Shown here: positions 21,588 through 32,140 of the stretch, piece by piece | Position numbering within the stretch: position 1 is the first letter of the stretch | Layout of the letters: the number at the start of each line of letters is the position of its first letter | Assembly (NCBI GenBank): GCA_947359465.1 | Contig: OX375872.1 | Coordinates: 2,400,395-2,464,394 of the forward strand | Length of the DNA stretch: 64,000 nucleotides | From: Metellina segmentata | Taxonomy: Eukaryota; Arthropoda; Arachnida; Araneae; Tetragnathidae | Reading direction: 5' to 3' | Position numbers and translations under genes: made by a program | The notes under the pieces: model-generated | What the model was told of the DNA's origin: nothing | Seen by the model: the letters and a program-made list of their open reading frames with translations, nothing else | Databases searched by the model: none

Positions 21588-21790
21588 GGGGGCCGTGGTA
21601 AAGTGACGGACTGCCAACCAACCAGAGGGTTGTGAGTTCGATCCTCGTCTGTGCCATCCAAATACCGACGGGTAAAAAAGGGGGTTGGTGCACGCAAAAT
21701 CCGTCGTGGCCTCTTAAGTCCTCGCGTTGGTGTAATGTGGAATTTGGGATTCCATCTCAGGCGCAACCAGACCGTACAAACCTCACCATC
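21588..21790 (+). mobile_element. tRNA-derived SINE 2
   Basis: The head ggccgtggtaaagtgacgga continues to a B-box-like gagttcgatcctcg at 21631-21644. The body contains cgtcgtggcctcttaagtcc then tcgcgttggtg, similar to the central part of SINE 1. The tail border is approximate. It sits in copy B of the long-TIR mariner. Confidence 0.75.
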
Positions 21791-21799
21791 TCCACGCAG

Positions 21800-22003
21800 T
21801 GCTCAAGTTTCTTAAGAACAGATTTGGCTAACAGGCAATGGGCTACGGTGGCTGTGTTAAATGGTCTCCACGATCACCAGATCTTACAACCCCACTCGAT
21901 TTCTTCCTCTGGGGTTACATCAACGATCGAGTGTGTGAAACTCCGTTGACAAGCTTGGTGGATCTGAGTTCATCGATAGCTGCGCTATTGTCACACCACT
22001 GAT
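21800..22003 (+). pseudogene. mariner-superfamily transposase fragment (copy B)
   Basis: The frames give FLRTDLANRQWA, then GGCVKWSPRSPDLTTPLDFF and LWGYINDRVCETPLTSLVDL. This is the region around the third catalytic Asp (SPDLTTPLDFF) and corresponds to LN..FPNRWIGRGGP..WPPRSPDLTPLDFFLWG in relatives. About 65 residues survive. It is nearly identical to the same region of copy A, so both derive from one family. Confidence 0.8.
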
Positions 22004-22188
22004 CTAATTGAAATTTTTGGCCTATCTCCTTTAGTTTTCAAGTTATTTTTTTTAATTTCCTTATTTCACCGGTAGGGTCGCTGTAAGTTGTCTCAATAAA
22101 TTCAGCATGGTCACTTTACTGTAGGTACACGTTACTATCTTGAATTAAAGGGCTTAAAAGGACTTTACAGGTCACCCTGTATCCACTA

Positions 22189-23085
22189 CAGTAAAACCTC
22201 AATAAGTTGTCGTTTTCCTTTGGTCCCGACAAGGGGTCTCATACACAATATAATGTAAAATAACTCTCCTTTACCCGTCACCAAATTGAATTCTACTCGG
22301 GATAACTCGTCACACTCAAAAATGGCCAAAAGCATCTTTCCATTTTGCATGCAAAAAAGACTTAATTACACTTTTTGAAAACCTCTTTTGCCAAAAAACA
22401 CCTTATTCTCAGGACTACATTGAACGGCATTCTTTCATCGAAACAAGTGATTGAAGACTGCAAAGACGAAAGAATCAAAGTTTGACGAGATCGAGGAGGT
22501 CTTAGTTCGATGGCTAAAACATGACTTAGCTGCAAATCGCAAATGAAAAAGGGTTATGACGTTAATGAGTTTGTCAACATTGATAACGACATCGCAATCT
22601 GCTCACAAGCGACTGTAAAAGCTTTGACATGAGAATTTTTGGAAGAAAAACAGTTCAAGTGACGATAGCGATGTCGAGGATCAAACACCGCCCAACAAGA
22701 CAGATATAATTGAAGCCCTGGAGAAAGTTCGACAGTACTTAACATCCATTCAAGGTACTACAACAGACGAAGAATTTAAATCCTAAAGTATATTAGAAAA
22801 TAAAGTTATTTCCAGTAAACAGCACCTTCATCAATCAACACTGTTGGATTATTTTAATGCACCAAATAAATAAAATAAAATGTGGTAACTATAAAGTGTT
22901 TTATTTTTATTTCCCACTCATTCATTTGCATGTATTGATTTCTGAAAATCTTGTTTTGGTCACCGAATCCTACAGCAAATCTTGAAAATAGTGTTTCATT
23001 TTGGTTTTTTTTCGAAAATTCCCACTCCGCTTAAGTCGTCAAAAATGTCTGGTCCCTTTAGTGACGACATAATGAGGTTTTACTA
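22189..23085 (+). mobile_element. Tigger/pogo transposon relic
   Basis: The left end cagtaaaacctcaataagtt and right end cgacataatgaggttttact are inverted repeats with TA outside each. The 0.9-kb element retains the 3-prime part of a pogo-type transposase gene. Confidence 0.85.
22440..22870 (+). pseudogene. Tigger-like transposase C-terminal remnant
   Basis: Joined frames read FDEIEEVLVRWL, SSSDDSDVEDQTPPNKTDII, EALEKVRQYLTS and finally SSKQHLHQSTLLDYF. The acidic stretch followed by an ALE.(L/V)R.(F/Y)L helix and a terminal SKQ...T(L/I)(L/T)D(Y/F)F is the C-terminal tail of Tigger/jerky-like transposases. The CENP-B-like DNA-binding region and the DDE core are missing or unrecognisable. Position just before the right terminal repeat agrees with a 3-prime coding end. 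Confidence 0.72.
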
Positions 23086-23093
23086 TATATATA

Positions 23094-23775
23094 CGAGGGT
23101 AAGTGAAAAATTACTTACACTTTTTGTTCTACAACTTTATTAAACAAAGATAGGTGTGTACATTATTTTTTGATATAGTCTCAATCTGGAGCAATGCACT
23201 TGGTCCAGCAAGGCACAAGCTTCCGTATGCCTTCCTGGTAGAAGGTTTTCGCCCCGAACTTCCATGTCTGAGGCAAATCTCTCAAAGCTTCCTTGAAGAT
23301 GAAAATCTGAGGGAGTGAAATCTGGGCTGTAGGGAGGGTGTTCCAGGGTCTCCAAGCCCAAACTGTTGATTATTTCGATAGTGTTATGGGTCGTGAGAGT
23401 AGACCAAGGCGTTTGTTTCGAATTGCTGGTTTCAGCTTAGTGGTCCAAGTAGTCGTCCATAATAGGGCCTTTTTCACTTAACCTTCCCAACCGATGGCGA
23501 GGTCTGGAATTTTTTCTCTTTTTGTATTACGCTTGTTCGGCCACTTTTAAACAAAAAACGATTTTACGATATAAAGCATTTTCTCCGTATTGTGACAAAA
23601 GTTTCCGGTGAATTTAAAAAAATCTGATCATTCCTCGTTGCTCCTCTTTGGTGCAATCTGATAGCTCTGTTTTGTGGAAGACAACTAACGCGATAGTGAT
23701 TACAGTACATTACCACAAACAACTCAACGCATGCACCTATCTTTGTTTAATAAAGTTGTAGAACAAAAAGTTTAA
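23094..23775 (-). mobile_element. mariner relic with inverted ends
   Basis: TA then cgagggtaagtgaaaaat begins it at 23094. The subterminal 36-bp segment ctttttgttctacaacttta (23117 on) occurs inverted and unchanged at 23731-23771. The outermost right end is missing. Interior coding remnants read leftward. Confidence 0.78.
23140..23400 (-). pseudogene. mariner transposase C-terminal fragment
   Basis: The frame gives LGLETLEHPPYSPDFTPSDF then HLQGSFERFASDMEVRGENL. This matches HPPYSPDLAPSDFHLFGPLK of mariner proteins, where the Asp in APSDF is the third catalytic residue. It continues to CSRLRLYQK near the end. About 85 residues remain of roughly 350. The upstream part at 23400-23700 is unrecognisable. 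Confidence 0.75.
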
Positions 23776-23791
23776 ACAATGGTACATTAGT

Positions 23792-23870
23792 TCAGAGGCG
23801 TAACCAGGGAGAGTTGGGTCTTCAACCCCCATTCAGTTCGTCAAACAAGATAGTCAAATTTATAAATAAC
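23792..23870 (+). repeat. possible hAT-type repeat end
   Basis: The phrase cagaggcgtaaccaggg followed by a gggtcttcaaccccc inverted pair is the kind of end seen on some hAT MITEs. A related reversed phrase occurs at 34665-34720 (caaaccctcc...agttacgctt). No element can be closed. Confidence 0.3.
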
Positions 23871-24029
23871 GAGCAATCAGTGCTTTAAACTTGCTAATAT
23901 AAAAAAAATTATTATTATACGCTCATAATATAAATAATTGCACGGCATATAAGTGAAATTTTTATTCACTTGATTTTTACGTTTAACTTAGAATATGTTT
24001 TTGAAGAACCAACTAGGAAAATGTTTATA

Positions 24030-25363
24030 CACTGCTGGCCACCGTAAATGCAACACCCTGAAGGAAGCATGCAAATAATATGAAATTTACAACATGCATT
24101 AGCGGAGGTGAGATATGCAAATGATTAGAATTTCAGCGCAGATTCACATCACGCGCGCCTGTGGCGCCACTTCAAAGCGCTATTTAAGGCTTGGAGATTT
24201 CGACGATTTCAAGTACGGCAATTGTGTTTTTCTTGTGGTTTAAAAAAAAAAACGATTAATTATGCCTCGTAGAAAACAGCGATCATCTTTTGATCAAGTA
24301 TCCGAGTTCGACAGAGGATCGGAAGTCGTGTTGGACGAAACCAAACAACTGTAATGCGGATATGTGATCGTTGGTTGCAGGAGGGTACGACGGACCGACG
24401 TGTTCGATCGCATCCATCTGAGTGCACCACTTCACGTGATGGCAGGCATATTGTGCGTATGGCAGTGACGGATCGCTCAGCCACATCACGAACCATAGCA
24501 CAGCAGATTCAATCTGTAACGCATCATCCAGTGTCTGCGCGTACCATTCGACACCGTTTACAGCAGAGTGGTCTGTCCGTAAGACGTCCATTGCTTCATC
24601 TACCCTTGACGCAGAATGACAGACGTCTCCGCCGCCAATGGTGCGATGAAAGAAGGATGTGGACGGCAGAATGGAATGAAATTGTCTTTACTGACGAGTC
24701 ACGCTTCTGTCTGCAACACCACGATGGTCGGATTCGAGTCTGGAGACAGTGTGGAGAGAGGATGCTGAACAGCTGCGTTATGCACCGCCACATTGGTTCT
24801 GCACCGGGTATTATGGTATTGGATATCACTCTCGCACTCCTCTAGTACGCATTGCCGGTACTTTAAACAGCCCGCGCTACATCTCCGAGGTGTTGGAGCC
24901 AGTTGTCCTTCCTTACCTTCAGGGCTTGCCCACAGACATATTTCAACAGGATAATGCGCGATCACACGTGGCACGCATTGTCCAAGGGTTCTTCGTCAAT
25001 CGCCAGCTCGCTCTTCGGATCTTTCGCCAATAGAAAACATGTGGTCCATGGTTTCTCAACGATTGACCCAGATTACATCCCCAGCTGCCACATCAGATCA
25101 ACTTTGGCAACGTATGGAAGCTGCTTGGTCTGCTGTACCCCAAGAACACATCCAAAGTCTCTTTGAATCAATGCCGAGGCGTGTGGCAGCGGTGATCTCC
25201 AACAATGGCGGCTACTCTGGCTACTGATTTTGGCAGGAACCACACTTCACAGAAGTCTATAATTTTAATCATTTGATACTTGGTCAACATGTTATCTACA
25301 AAATAAATTTTGTTGTGATACCTCTTGTCTTTCTTGGTGTTGTAATTTGGGTGGCCAGCAGTG
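24030..25363 (+). mobile_element. Tc1 transposon family X, copy 1
   Basis: The ends cactgctggccaccgtaaat and gtggccagcagtg are inverted and flanked by TA (24028-24029, 25364-25365). It is 1334 bp. Compared with copy 2 (33161-34557) it lacks a block near 24318 that encodes part of the HTH and has a second small deletion near 25015. Confidence 0.92.
24262..25227 (+). pseudogene. Tc1 transposase, family X copy 1
   Basis: The ATG at 24262 begins MPRRKQRSSFDQVSEFDRG. A deletion then removes about 40 bp of the HTH and shifts the frame. 24354-24845 encodes RICDRWLQEGTTDRRVRSHP up to FTDESRFCLQHHDGRIRVWR (first Asp). 24749-25033 encodes GYHSRTPLVRIAGTLNSPRY and FQQDNARSHVARIVQGFFVN (second Asp). The SPDLSPIEN segment carrying the third acidic residue is partly deleted after NRQLALRIF. 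The tail SLFESMPRRVAAVISNNGGY ends at a stop at 25227. Normal length is about 340 residues. Broken by at least three indels. Confidence 0.88.
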
Positions 25364-25365
25364 TA

Positions 25366-26820
25366 TGTACCACAGCAAAGACTGAATAATTTTGTCCAAA
25401 AGTAATAGGTCATGAAGTTCTAGGGACTATTTTTCTATTCTTTTTAATTTAATGATAATCTAATTATCTAAAAGTATGTGCATTTTTACCAATGACGTTT
25501 TGTATTTCAATAATATTAACATATTATGTTACTGATTTACAGTATTTTGTTTGACAAATTTTAAAAACAGTTGGTTTGGATTAACCAAACTCTCGGATTA
25601 ATGGGGGGGGGTTTGAATTAGTAGGGTTGTAGTGGTAATTTAAGACTGTCCTTAAGTAATTTGTTTTTAAAGCACACAACGTAATTCCCATGCATTACAC
25701 AATAAAACAACATTGTTAAAATGACTTTATTTGAGATGAAAGTGACTAAAATTTGCTAGACGCAAAATATTTAATAATTCTATCAATGTACTAGGAAAAA
25801 ATGTATTAATCTATGTGATTTTTAACATAAAAATACAAAAATTTCCCTGAGTTTATTGGTGTCTATACTTCACCACACACACACACACCGCATTCATCAA
25901 CCCAATATGACTCTGAGCAGTACAAGAGTCCGCGCAAACGAATTCTCGATTCTTTTACTCGTCAATGAATAGAGAGATCTTTGGTGTTTCATGTCCTTTA
26001 TTTCTAATTAAGTTGTACTAGTTTCACTTTCTAAACGCGGTTTCTTAACAGCCTACATATTATTAGAAGTCTGAATTCCTTTAAGGCGGCTTGAGTGATT
26101 ACAATCAGACAAGCCATTTAGTTCTGCAATCATTCATCTTTATTTAACGTATTAGAAAAACATTCATTGTAAAGTATTCATTGGCTATTTCTTTCCTTGT
26201 GTCAGCTCAAGAATTCTTGATTCATTTTGTTACAAGCAGGAGTCGGCAGTACATCTTCTGTACTTTTGCTTTAGCAAATGTTTCAGTATTAAAAATAATA
26301 TTAAGAAAGCATTATTGCAGTTTGAAGGTAAGACTTATTTAATGCAATTATGTTAGAATTTAAATAATACTTTCAGGAGATGACTTTTTATTAAAGAAAT
26401 TCAATAGAAATGTTACTGTGAAAAGTATAAGTTATTTTTCTTATTGTTGACATTACAACAGTGATATCTCTATTTAAGTTTCTAACAACACTGATGAATG
26501 ATTTCATGCCTTAATCTCATCATTAATATTATAGTTGCATGTAGTTATTTACAAGTATATAGTTAATACACATTCTAAAAATTATGAGCACTCATAGGCG
26601 GTAGAGTCAGAATCGAGATAATTTTTACCAAGGTGCTTTAAATATAACAAGTTAAGAAAAAATCGAAACGTTTACCAAAAAATCGACGTTTTAATTTCTA
26701 ATTTAAATGTATTGTAATTTTAAAATTCACCATAAAGTCATCTGGTAAATACTGTAAATAAAACACATTATGGTAAAAAAAAATCAAGTGTGTATTAATG
26801 AATATTAATTAATATAATCA
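25366..26820. other. unassigned AT-rich DNA with a short (CA)n
   Basis: No coding or element signal is visible. A short CA run lies near 25872-25888, and a G-run with cggattaatgggg at 25595-25612 is reminiscent of a Tigger end but too short to call. Confidence 0.4.
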
Positions 26821-26843
26821 ATTATATATATATATATATATAT
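26821..26843. repeat. (TA)n microsatellite
   Basis: A short TA run directly precedes the Tc1 element that starts near 26844. Confidence 0.9.
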
Positions 26844-28112
26844 CGACGCACCAAGAAGGAATCCTCCGATTGCTTAGAAATTTAGCATGCAAAAATGTTT
26901 TGACCAAATATGCAAATGATTAAAATTTGGTGTCCAATGAATGAATAGCGCGATCTCCAGCGCATCGGAACTGCGCGTCCAGCAGATGTATATAAGGAGT
27001 TGTTCTTGAACTGTTGTTAAAAATTTCTGCTACATTGCGATTTAGGATACCTTTCAACGACTGAAAAAATGCCGCAGGATTCGAGCTCATTACGAGCAAC
27101 TTTCAGAGTTTGAAAGAGGTCGTATCATTGGATTGAAAGAGGCAGGTTGGGAAAATCAGAGAATCGCTCGTCATGTGAGTCGAAGCGATGCAGCGATTAG
27201 AAGATGCTGGCAAGACTGGGTGGACAATGGCAGATTTCAGCGTCATGATTGTCGCGGTCGACCTAGGGCCACAACACATCGCGAGGACAGAGTGATTGTC
27301 AGATCAGCTGTCACAGCGCCTGATTCATCGCTATCAACCACCAGTCGTGCAACCCACACACGAGTGTCCACCATGACCATTCACAGACGGCTGAGAGAAC
27401 GAAATCTACGCTCGTACCGACCGTTACGCTACCTGCCACTCACGCCTGCACACTGTCGAGCCAGATTACAGTGGTTCTTGGCTCGATCAGGCTGGAATGA
27501 TGCTGACTGGGGACGTATAATCTTTAGCGACGAATCCCGCTTCCAACTGTGTCCTGACGATCATCGAAGACGTGTCTGGAGACGCCCAGGGCAGCGTGCC
27601 GATCCTGCTTTCACTATTGTACGCCACACGGGCCCTCAACAAGGAGTTATGGTCTGGGGTGCCGTTTTCCTTGATAGCCGGACTAGGGTGGGCCGAATCC
27701 GCATCGCACTTGAATTTTGGAAATTTGGGTAAAAATTGGCAATTTTTACTCGGCGAAGGAAATATAATTATTTTCAATATTGCTATTCTAATAGTGCGGA
27801 AGAGGTGCCCACTGGGTTCAATAAGAAAGGAGTAAAATATTTTTTCGATCGAATAATATCTTCGGTTACCGCATCGCAATTGAAAGTTTGCAGTTTTTGA
27901 AGAAAATTGCACTTTTTTATGTGTTATAGAAGTAAATCAAACACGAAATATAGATTGGTACAAGTACTGTTTATTGCTGTATTGTATTTTGCATTTGATT
28001 ATATTGCCTGAAAATTATTAAATAATAGCTGATTCGCAATATATTAATATAATATTTGTTAAGAATACTGTAACCATAGAAATGTTATGACATGCCAATA
28101 CCGAAAGTTTAC

Positions 28113-29040
28113 TTACACTTCATCAGCAAGAAGAGGCTTGAAATCAGCCATATGGTCGAATTCAGGCATAATAAATCGGGAAAAGAATGTGGATCTAATG
28201 AACCCGTCTCTACATTGAAATCCATAAACCTTAACGGATGCTTCTGTCACTAACTTGGCAACTGCCTGTGTGTGTGACATAGGAAGTGAACAAAGTCCCA
28301 TTCTGGATTTTTCTTATCACGAACAATGGAACTAAATACGGCAGTGGATATATCACGGAGGATTGGTGGATAAGTAATAGTAATTGATGACCAGTCAATC
28401 AATTCCGTATAGTCAGCAGCTACAAAATTCAGTTTGGGTGGGAGAAATACATGTACTGACATTTCATTGGAAGATGAGTCTCTAGACTTAATTATACGTC
28501 GAGCAGCAAGTTCTCTGATGTGCGGTCTTTCATCGTTCAACATACTCAGACAAGAGCAAAGAACGAATTTATACACAATACTCCATCAACCACGTCCTTG
28601 AGGTCTTGAGACTTTTTTATCCAATGGCGGGCACATATGAACTTAATCATTGACCACTACAAGGCCGGAAGTTACGGCCACTTGTGAAGGAGCACCCAGT
28701 GGGAGGACCATCAATGTCCCTAATAAAGGACAGCACAATTAGATCCACGCCCTGACCCGGATTCGAACCAGGAAATTTCCGATTCAGATGGCCAACACCT
28801 TAACCATTAGATCGGTTGATCGGCGAGGTCTTGAGATAAATACCTGGTTCTAGAAATAGTATTCCACACATGCTTAGTTAGCTCCATCTTTCATCTAATG
28901 TTTAGACTTTATATTAAACCAGTTTGGAGTGTAAACTTTCATAACAAATTCAGCGATTTGTTTCAACTTCAAAGAAGGATCTGGAGAACAAACATACTTA
29001 GAACTCTATTCGCTGTTGTTAGCCAGCGTGAATGTGATAA
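28113..29040 (-). pseudogene. hAT-like transposase, C-terminal half
   Basis: Reading leftward from 29040: TFTLANNSE, SPDPSLKLKQIAEFVMKVYT and PNWFNIKSK (family: HSRWLTxAN...LRLY...FVxxVYAPMWFxIK). The SINE follows, then 28250-28576 with NDERPHIRELAARRIIKSRD and DYTELIDWSSITITYPPI. A shift leads to 28113-28301 with HTQAVAKLVTEASVKVYGFQ and CRDGFIRSTFFSRFIMPEFD. The family pattern HTQAVERxVKLVTEAS..V.G...RDGFIR is clear. The family is common and unnamed in arthropod genomes; the reaction is inferred as cut-and-paste transposition. It is separated from its N-terminal half by the Mutator-like insertion. Confidence 0.78.
28612..28824 (-). mobile_element. tRNA-derived SINE 3
   Basis: Exact 12-bp target duplications gaggtcttgaga flank it (28600-28611, 28825-28836). 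On the minus strand it starts with an A-box-like taatggttaagg, has a perfect B-box ggttcgaatcc, and ends in a short A-rich tail (gataaaaaag). It lies inside the hAT-like transposase. Confidence 0.92.
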
Positions 29041-29049
29041 TAAATTTTT

Positions 29050-29965
29050 TTTTTAATTTTAAGAAATTTTTTAACTAAAACTCCTAAAAAAAAAATTATG
29101 TTAATAAGTGGTCTGAAAATTGGTGTATAAGTCATAAAGGAACTAATTGTGAGCATATGCATGAAATTTCAGATCAATATGGTAAATAGTTTCTGAGAAA
29201 TCCTGCGCGCAAACTAAAATTTTGTGTTTTGAGTAAAATGAAGTTAAAGTTGAAAATTTTGATTAAAAAAAATTCTGTTAATAATTGGTCTGAAAATTGA
29301 TGTATAGGTCATAAAGGAACTTATTTTGTGTACAGGTATGAAATTTCAGATTAATATGATAAATAGTTTCTGAGAAATCCAACGCGCACACTAAAATGTT
29401 GCGTTTTGAGAAAAATGAAATTAAAGTTGAAAAATTTGTTAAAACAAAATTATCTTAATAATTGGTCTGAAAATTGATGTATACGTCATAAAGGAACTTA
29501 TTTTGAGTATATGTTTGAAATTTCAGACTAATATGATAAATAGTTTCTGAGAAATCCAACGCGCAAACTAAAATTTTGTGTTTTGAGAAAAATGAAGTTA
29601 ACGTTGAAAAATTTGTTAAAACAAATTTCTGTTAATAATTGGTCTGAAAATTGATGTATAGGTCACAAAGTAACTCATTTTGAGTATATGTGTGAAATTT
29701 CAGATAAATATGATAAATAGTTTCTGAGAAATCCAATGCGCAAACTAAAATATTGCGTTTTGAGAAAAATGAAGTTAACGTTGAAAAATTTGTTAAAATT
29801 AAATTCTGTTAATAATTTGTCTGAAAATTGATGTATAGGTCATAAAGGAACTTATTTTGAGTATATGTTTGAAATTTCAGATTAATATGATAAATAGTTT
29901 CTGAGAAATCCAACGCGCAAACTAAAATGTTGCGTTTTGAGAAAAATAAAGTTAAAGTTGAAAAA
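29050..29965 (+). repeat. ~177-bp tandem repeat, five copies
   Basis: The phrase ttaataattggtctgaaaa recurs near 29101, 29278, 29454, 29632 and 29808, about 177 bp apart, each followed by gtataggtcataaag and tttctgagaaatcc. It forms the 3-prime non-coding part of the Mutator-like element, immediately after its coding end. Confidence 0.93.
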
Positions 29966-31104
29966 TAGCATAAAATGAAATTAACTTTTTTTGGACGATT
30001 GCCGAAAACGTCTTGGAAACTCCATCCCCTATGTACTGCTGGTATTTTAAACCATGCTTGTTTTCTGATCGACAGAAAATCCTTTGCATGCCGCTCACTT
30101 CCATTTGTCCAGCAGACCCAATGTGGTTTTTTTTTGCAGTTATGCTGGTGTTTAGCCAGAAAGGCACTGTATTTAGGGCCAAACATTGGGCCCTTGTAGG
30201 TGTCGCACCCCTTGCAATACGACGACATGACTTCGACGACTTTTACGCAGTCAGCCCTGATCAAAGTACATACACCGACAAGAGATGTATAACCGCGGGT
30301 TTTCCATGTCCCATCACCACTAACTGCAATAGAATTTACGGTGCCGTTAATGATTTTTTCTTCCACAGCAGCTTTCTTCGTCGATGCATTTGCGAGCACC
30401 TCACTCACGTCTGCAATTTTTGAATTAATCTTGTCGTACGCCTTCTGAGACATGGGCTTTGGCAAACACATGCCGAAGCCCATGTCTCAGAACACAAACA
30501 CACAACTTGAACAAAATGTCTCGAGTGAAGATAACCCTTGGCCTATAAATCTCATGGCCAACACTGACCGCCTGTTCACTTCTGGTACAATTTTTTTGTG
30601 TCCAATCAATTCACAGGAATTGAAATTCTGTTGAACTGTGCACTGTCTACAAACTAAAATAAATTTTGAAGACAATCCAATAGTGGATTTCTCAAGAATC
30701 TTAACATTCCCATGGCACACAGAGCAACAGATATGTTTTTCTAGTTGTAAGAACAATAAATAAATATCCACTAATCTGTAGCCATGAAATTCAACGCAAA
30801 CATCGTTTTCCAATGACTGCGAAACATTGTGTGCAGTCGGCTACTTTCTAGCAGCTGCACTTTTGTTTGGCGAAAGATTTTTAAAAATAACTTGGCCACT
30901 TTGAGACTTAGATTTCTTCAAGAATTTATTTCCTTGAAATCTTTTTTTTCTTCTTCGGTCTCTTTCCGGATGATCGTTTTGGCCGATTTTCCATATTTGA
31001 ACACTTTTCATAACAGATGAAAAAACTTGGAAATTCAAAATCGCAAAGTAATAAACAAACAAGGGAAGAAAAAATAGAAGTTGAGTTGTTATTATACTAC
31101 TCAT
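29960..31104 (-). pseudogene. Mutator-like transposase-domain protein, degraded
   Basis: From right to left: an N-terminal basic part (KIGQNDHPERDRRRKKRFQG, 30841-31000), a zinc-ribbon-like part (HICCSVCHGNVKILEKSTIG and LVCRQCTVQQNFNS), VPEVNRRSVLAMRFIGQGLS, then CLPKPMSQKAYDKINSKIAD. The catalytic-looking block SIAVSGDGTWKTRGYTSLVG follows, then SYCKGCDTYKGPMFG, HQHNCKKKPHW, GSAGQMEVSGMQRIFCRSEN and QYIGDGVSKTF. The order and motifs (DGTW, C..C, GS.G.ME, YIGDG.SK) fit the arthropod Mutator-like transposase domain (Pfam family PF20700, from memory). The C-terminus is lost into the tandem repeats. Frame breaks are near 30830, at the hairpin 30445-30490, and near 30130. Confidence 0.82.
30445..30490. 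repeat. near-perfect hairpin inside the Mutator-like gene
   Basis: The arms ctgagacatgggctt (30445-30459) and aagcccatgtctcag (30476-30490) are perfect complements. After one mismatch, ggca pairs with tgcc, leaving a 6-base loop. It lies exactly between the codons for the ETFC and MCLPKPMSQ blocks, which are adjacent in relatives. Confidence 0.93.
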
Positions 31105-31374
31105 TCACAAGATTATTTTGATATTAAGTGTGGCTGTTCTGCTAAAAGAATTCATCTAGAGAATCATCCAGCTGTCAAAAGTTGGGAGCGGCAGTGGCAA
31201 GTTTTTGTTTACTTTTCAACAGAGTTGTTTTATTCTTTTCTCGATAACTCCGAAAGTTTTGGGAGTATCGTTAAACTTTTAGTACCAAAATGTTCAGAAA
31301 AGATGGGGCTTCCACATATATTTTTTTTCAAGAAATCGAAAATTTTGAGATTTAAGGGTCCTGAGACCCCTTAA

Positions 31375-32140
31375 GTCACGTCTATCAGTTGTTGGTAACT
31401 CGCCGTCAATAATTTCGAAAGTTGTCACTGGCAAAGTTTCACATGTAAGGAGTGCCTTCCCAATATTTCCAAAATATGATTTTGGACCATTTGTTGGGGC
31501 ATCCAACGTTTCAAACAGATGCCTCAGAGTTAGTTCATTAAAATGCAGGAAACATATTACCCACTGCTGACGTTTACCAAGTTTCAATTCCGAAAACCGA
31601 ATTACACCGGATTTCCATTCGGTATTAACAGATGTGCAGTCACAGCCAATTGCCAGAAGCTGTGAAAGATCTTTTGTGATCCCTTCAAAATATCCGATAA
31701 TAGTCGCGGCAATCTGTTTTGCGGTGCCAAATGATGGACTGAAATGAGTAACGTAACGTGAACCCGATTCTTCAATAAGAGATAAATGTTCCTCTTTTGC
31801 TTTTTTCGTGTATCTTTTAGTATCTACTCTCTCCTCTATCAATGTAGAATCTTTACGACCATCGAAATACAGCCCCTTCAAAGGTAATGCCTGAGCTTCG
31901 CTTTAAAACTTGAAATGTTAAATCCTTTCTAACTTTAGCCTTTCCCTTCGCAGCTTGTGTGTGTGTGTTTTTGTCAACCACCAAATCTGAGTTGTTTCTA
32001 ATTATGAGTCCGGCATCGTGAAGAACACTTGAAGAAATTGAAGCCACAACCCTGTCTGTACAAGACTCCAAACCTGTCGGCAACCATAGCAGTTGAAGGG
32101 AGGCCAAGTTGCATTTGTGATGATTTAGATAGAAACGGAG
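31375..32140 (-). pseudogene. hAT-like transposase, N-terminal half
   Basis: The first frame (31853-32107) gives RVVASISSSVLHDAGLIIRN and a basic region. The second (31375-31881) gives KGLYFDGRKDSTLIEERVDT, EEHLSLIEESGSRYVTHFSP, AIGCDCTSVNTEWKSGVIRF, QQWVICFLHFNELTLRHLFE and NGPKSYFGNIGKALLTCETL. The family pattern is IGCDGTxxNTG.KGGVIR, QW.IC.LH.NELPLRHLF, TGP.SFSG.IGK.L..CE. The IGCD Asp and the LH..NELPLRH block resemble the CDTT and ACRHH blocks of the element at 15.5 kb. One frameshift near 31870 separates the frames. The 5-prime leader lies at 32140-32330. Confidence 0.8.

Larger units (their letters stand above)
21010..22179 (+). mobile_element. long-TIR mariner-like element, copy B
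   Basis: Ends cagggtgacctgtaaagtcc and its complement, with TA at 21008-21009 and 22180-22181. The left arm of about 570 bp is the reverse complement of the right arm of copy A. The right arm here is shortened to about 170 bp, so the two arms are very unequal. A SINE lies between the left arm and the transposase remnant. Confidence 0.88.
29042..31370 (-). mobile_element. Mutator-like (TTAA-type) transposon in the hAT-like element
   Basis: The right border is ggggtctcagg read leftward from 31370, with TTAA at 31371-31374. The left border is near 29042, where the hAT-like frame stops and tandem repeats begin; the left TTAA and inverted end are not recognisable. The hAT-like transposase is divided exactly here (TTDRRDL on one side, TLANNSE on the other), which confirms an insertion, possibly with loss of 25-30 codons. 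Confidence 0.8.
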
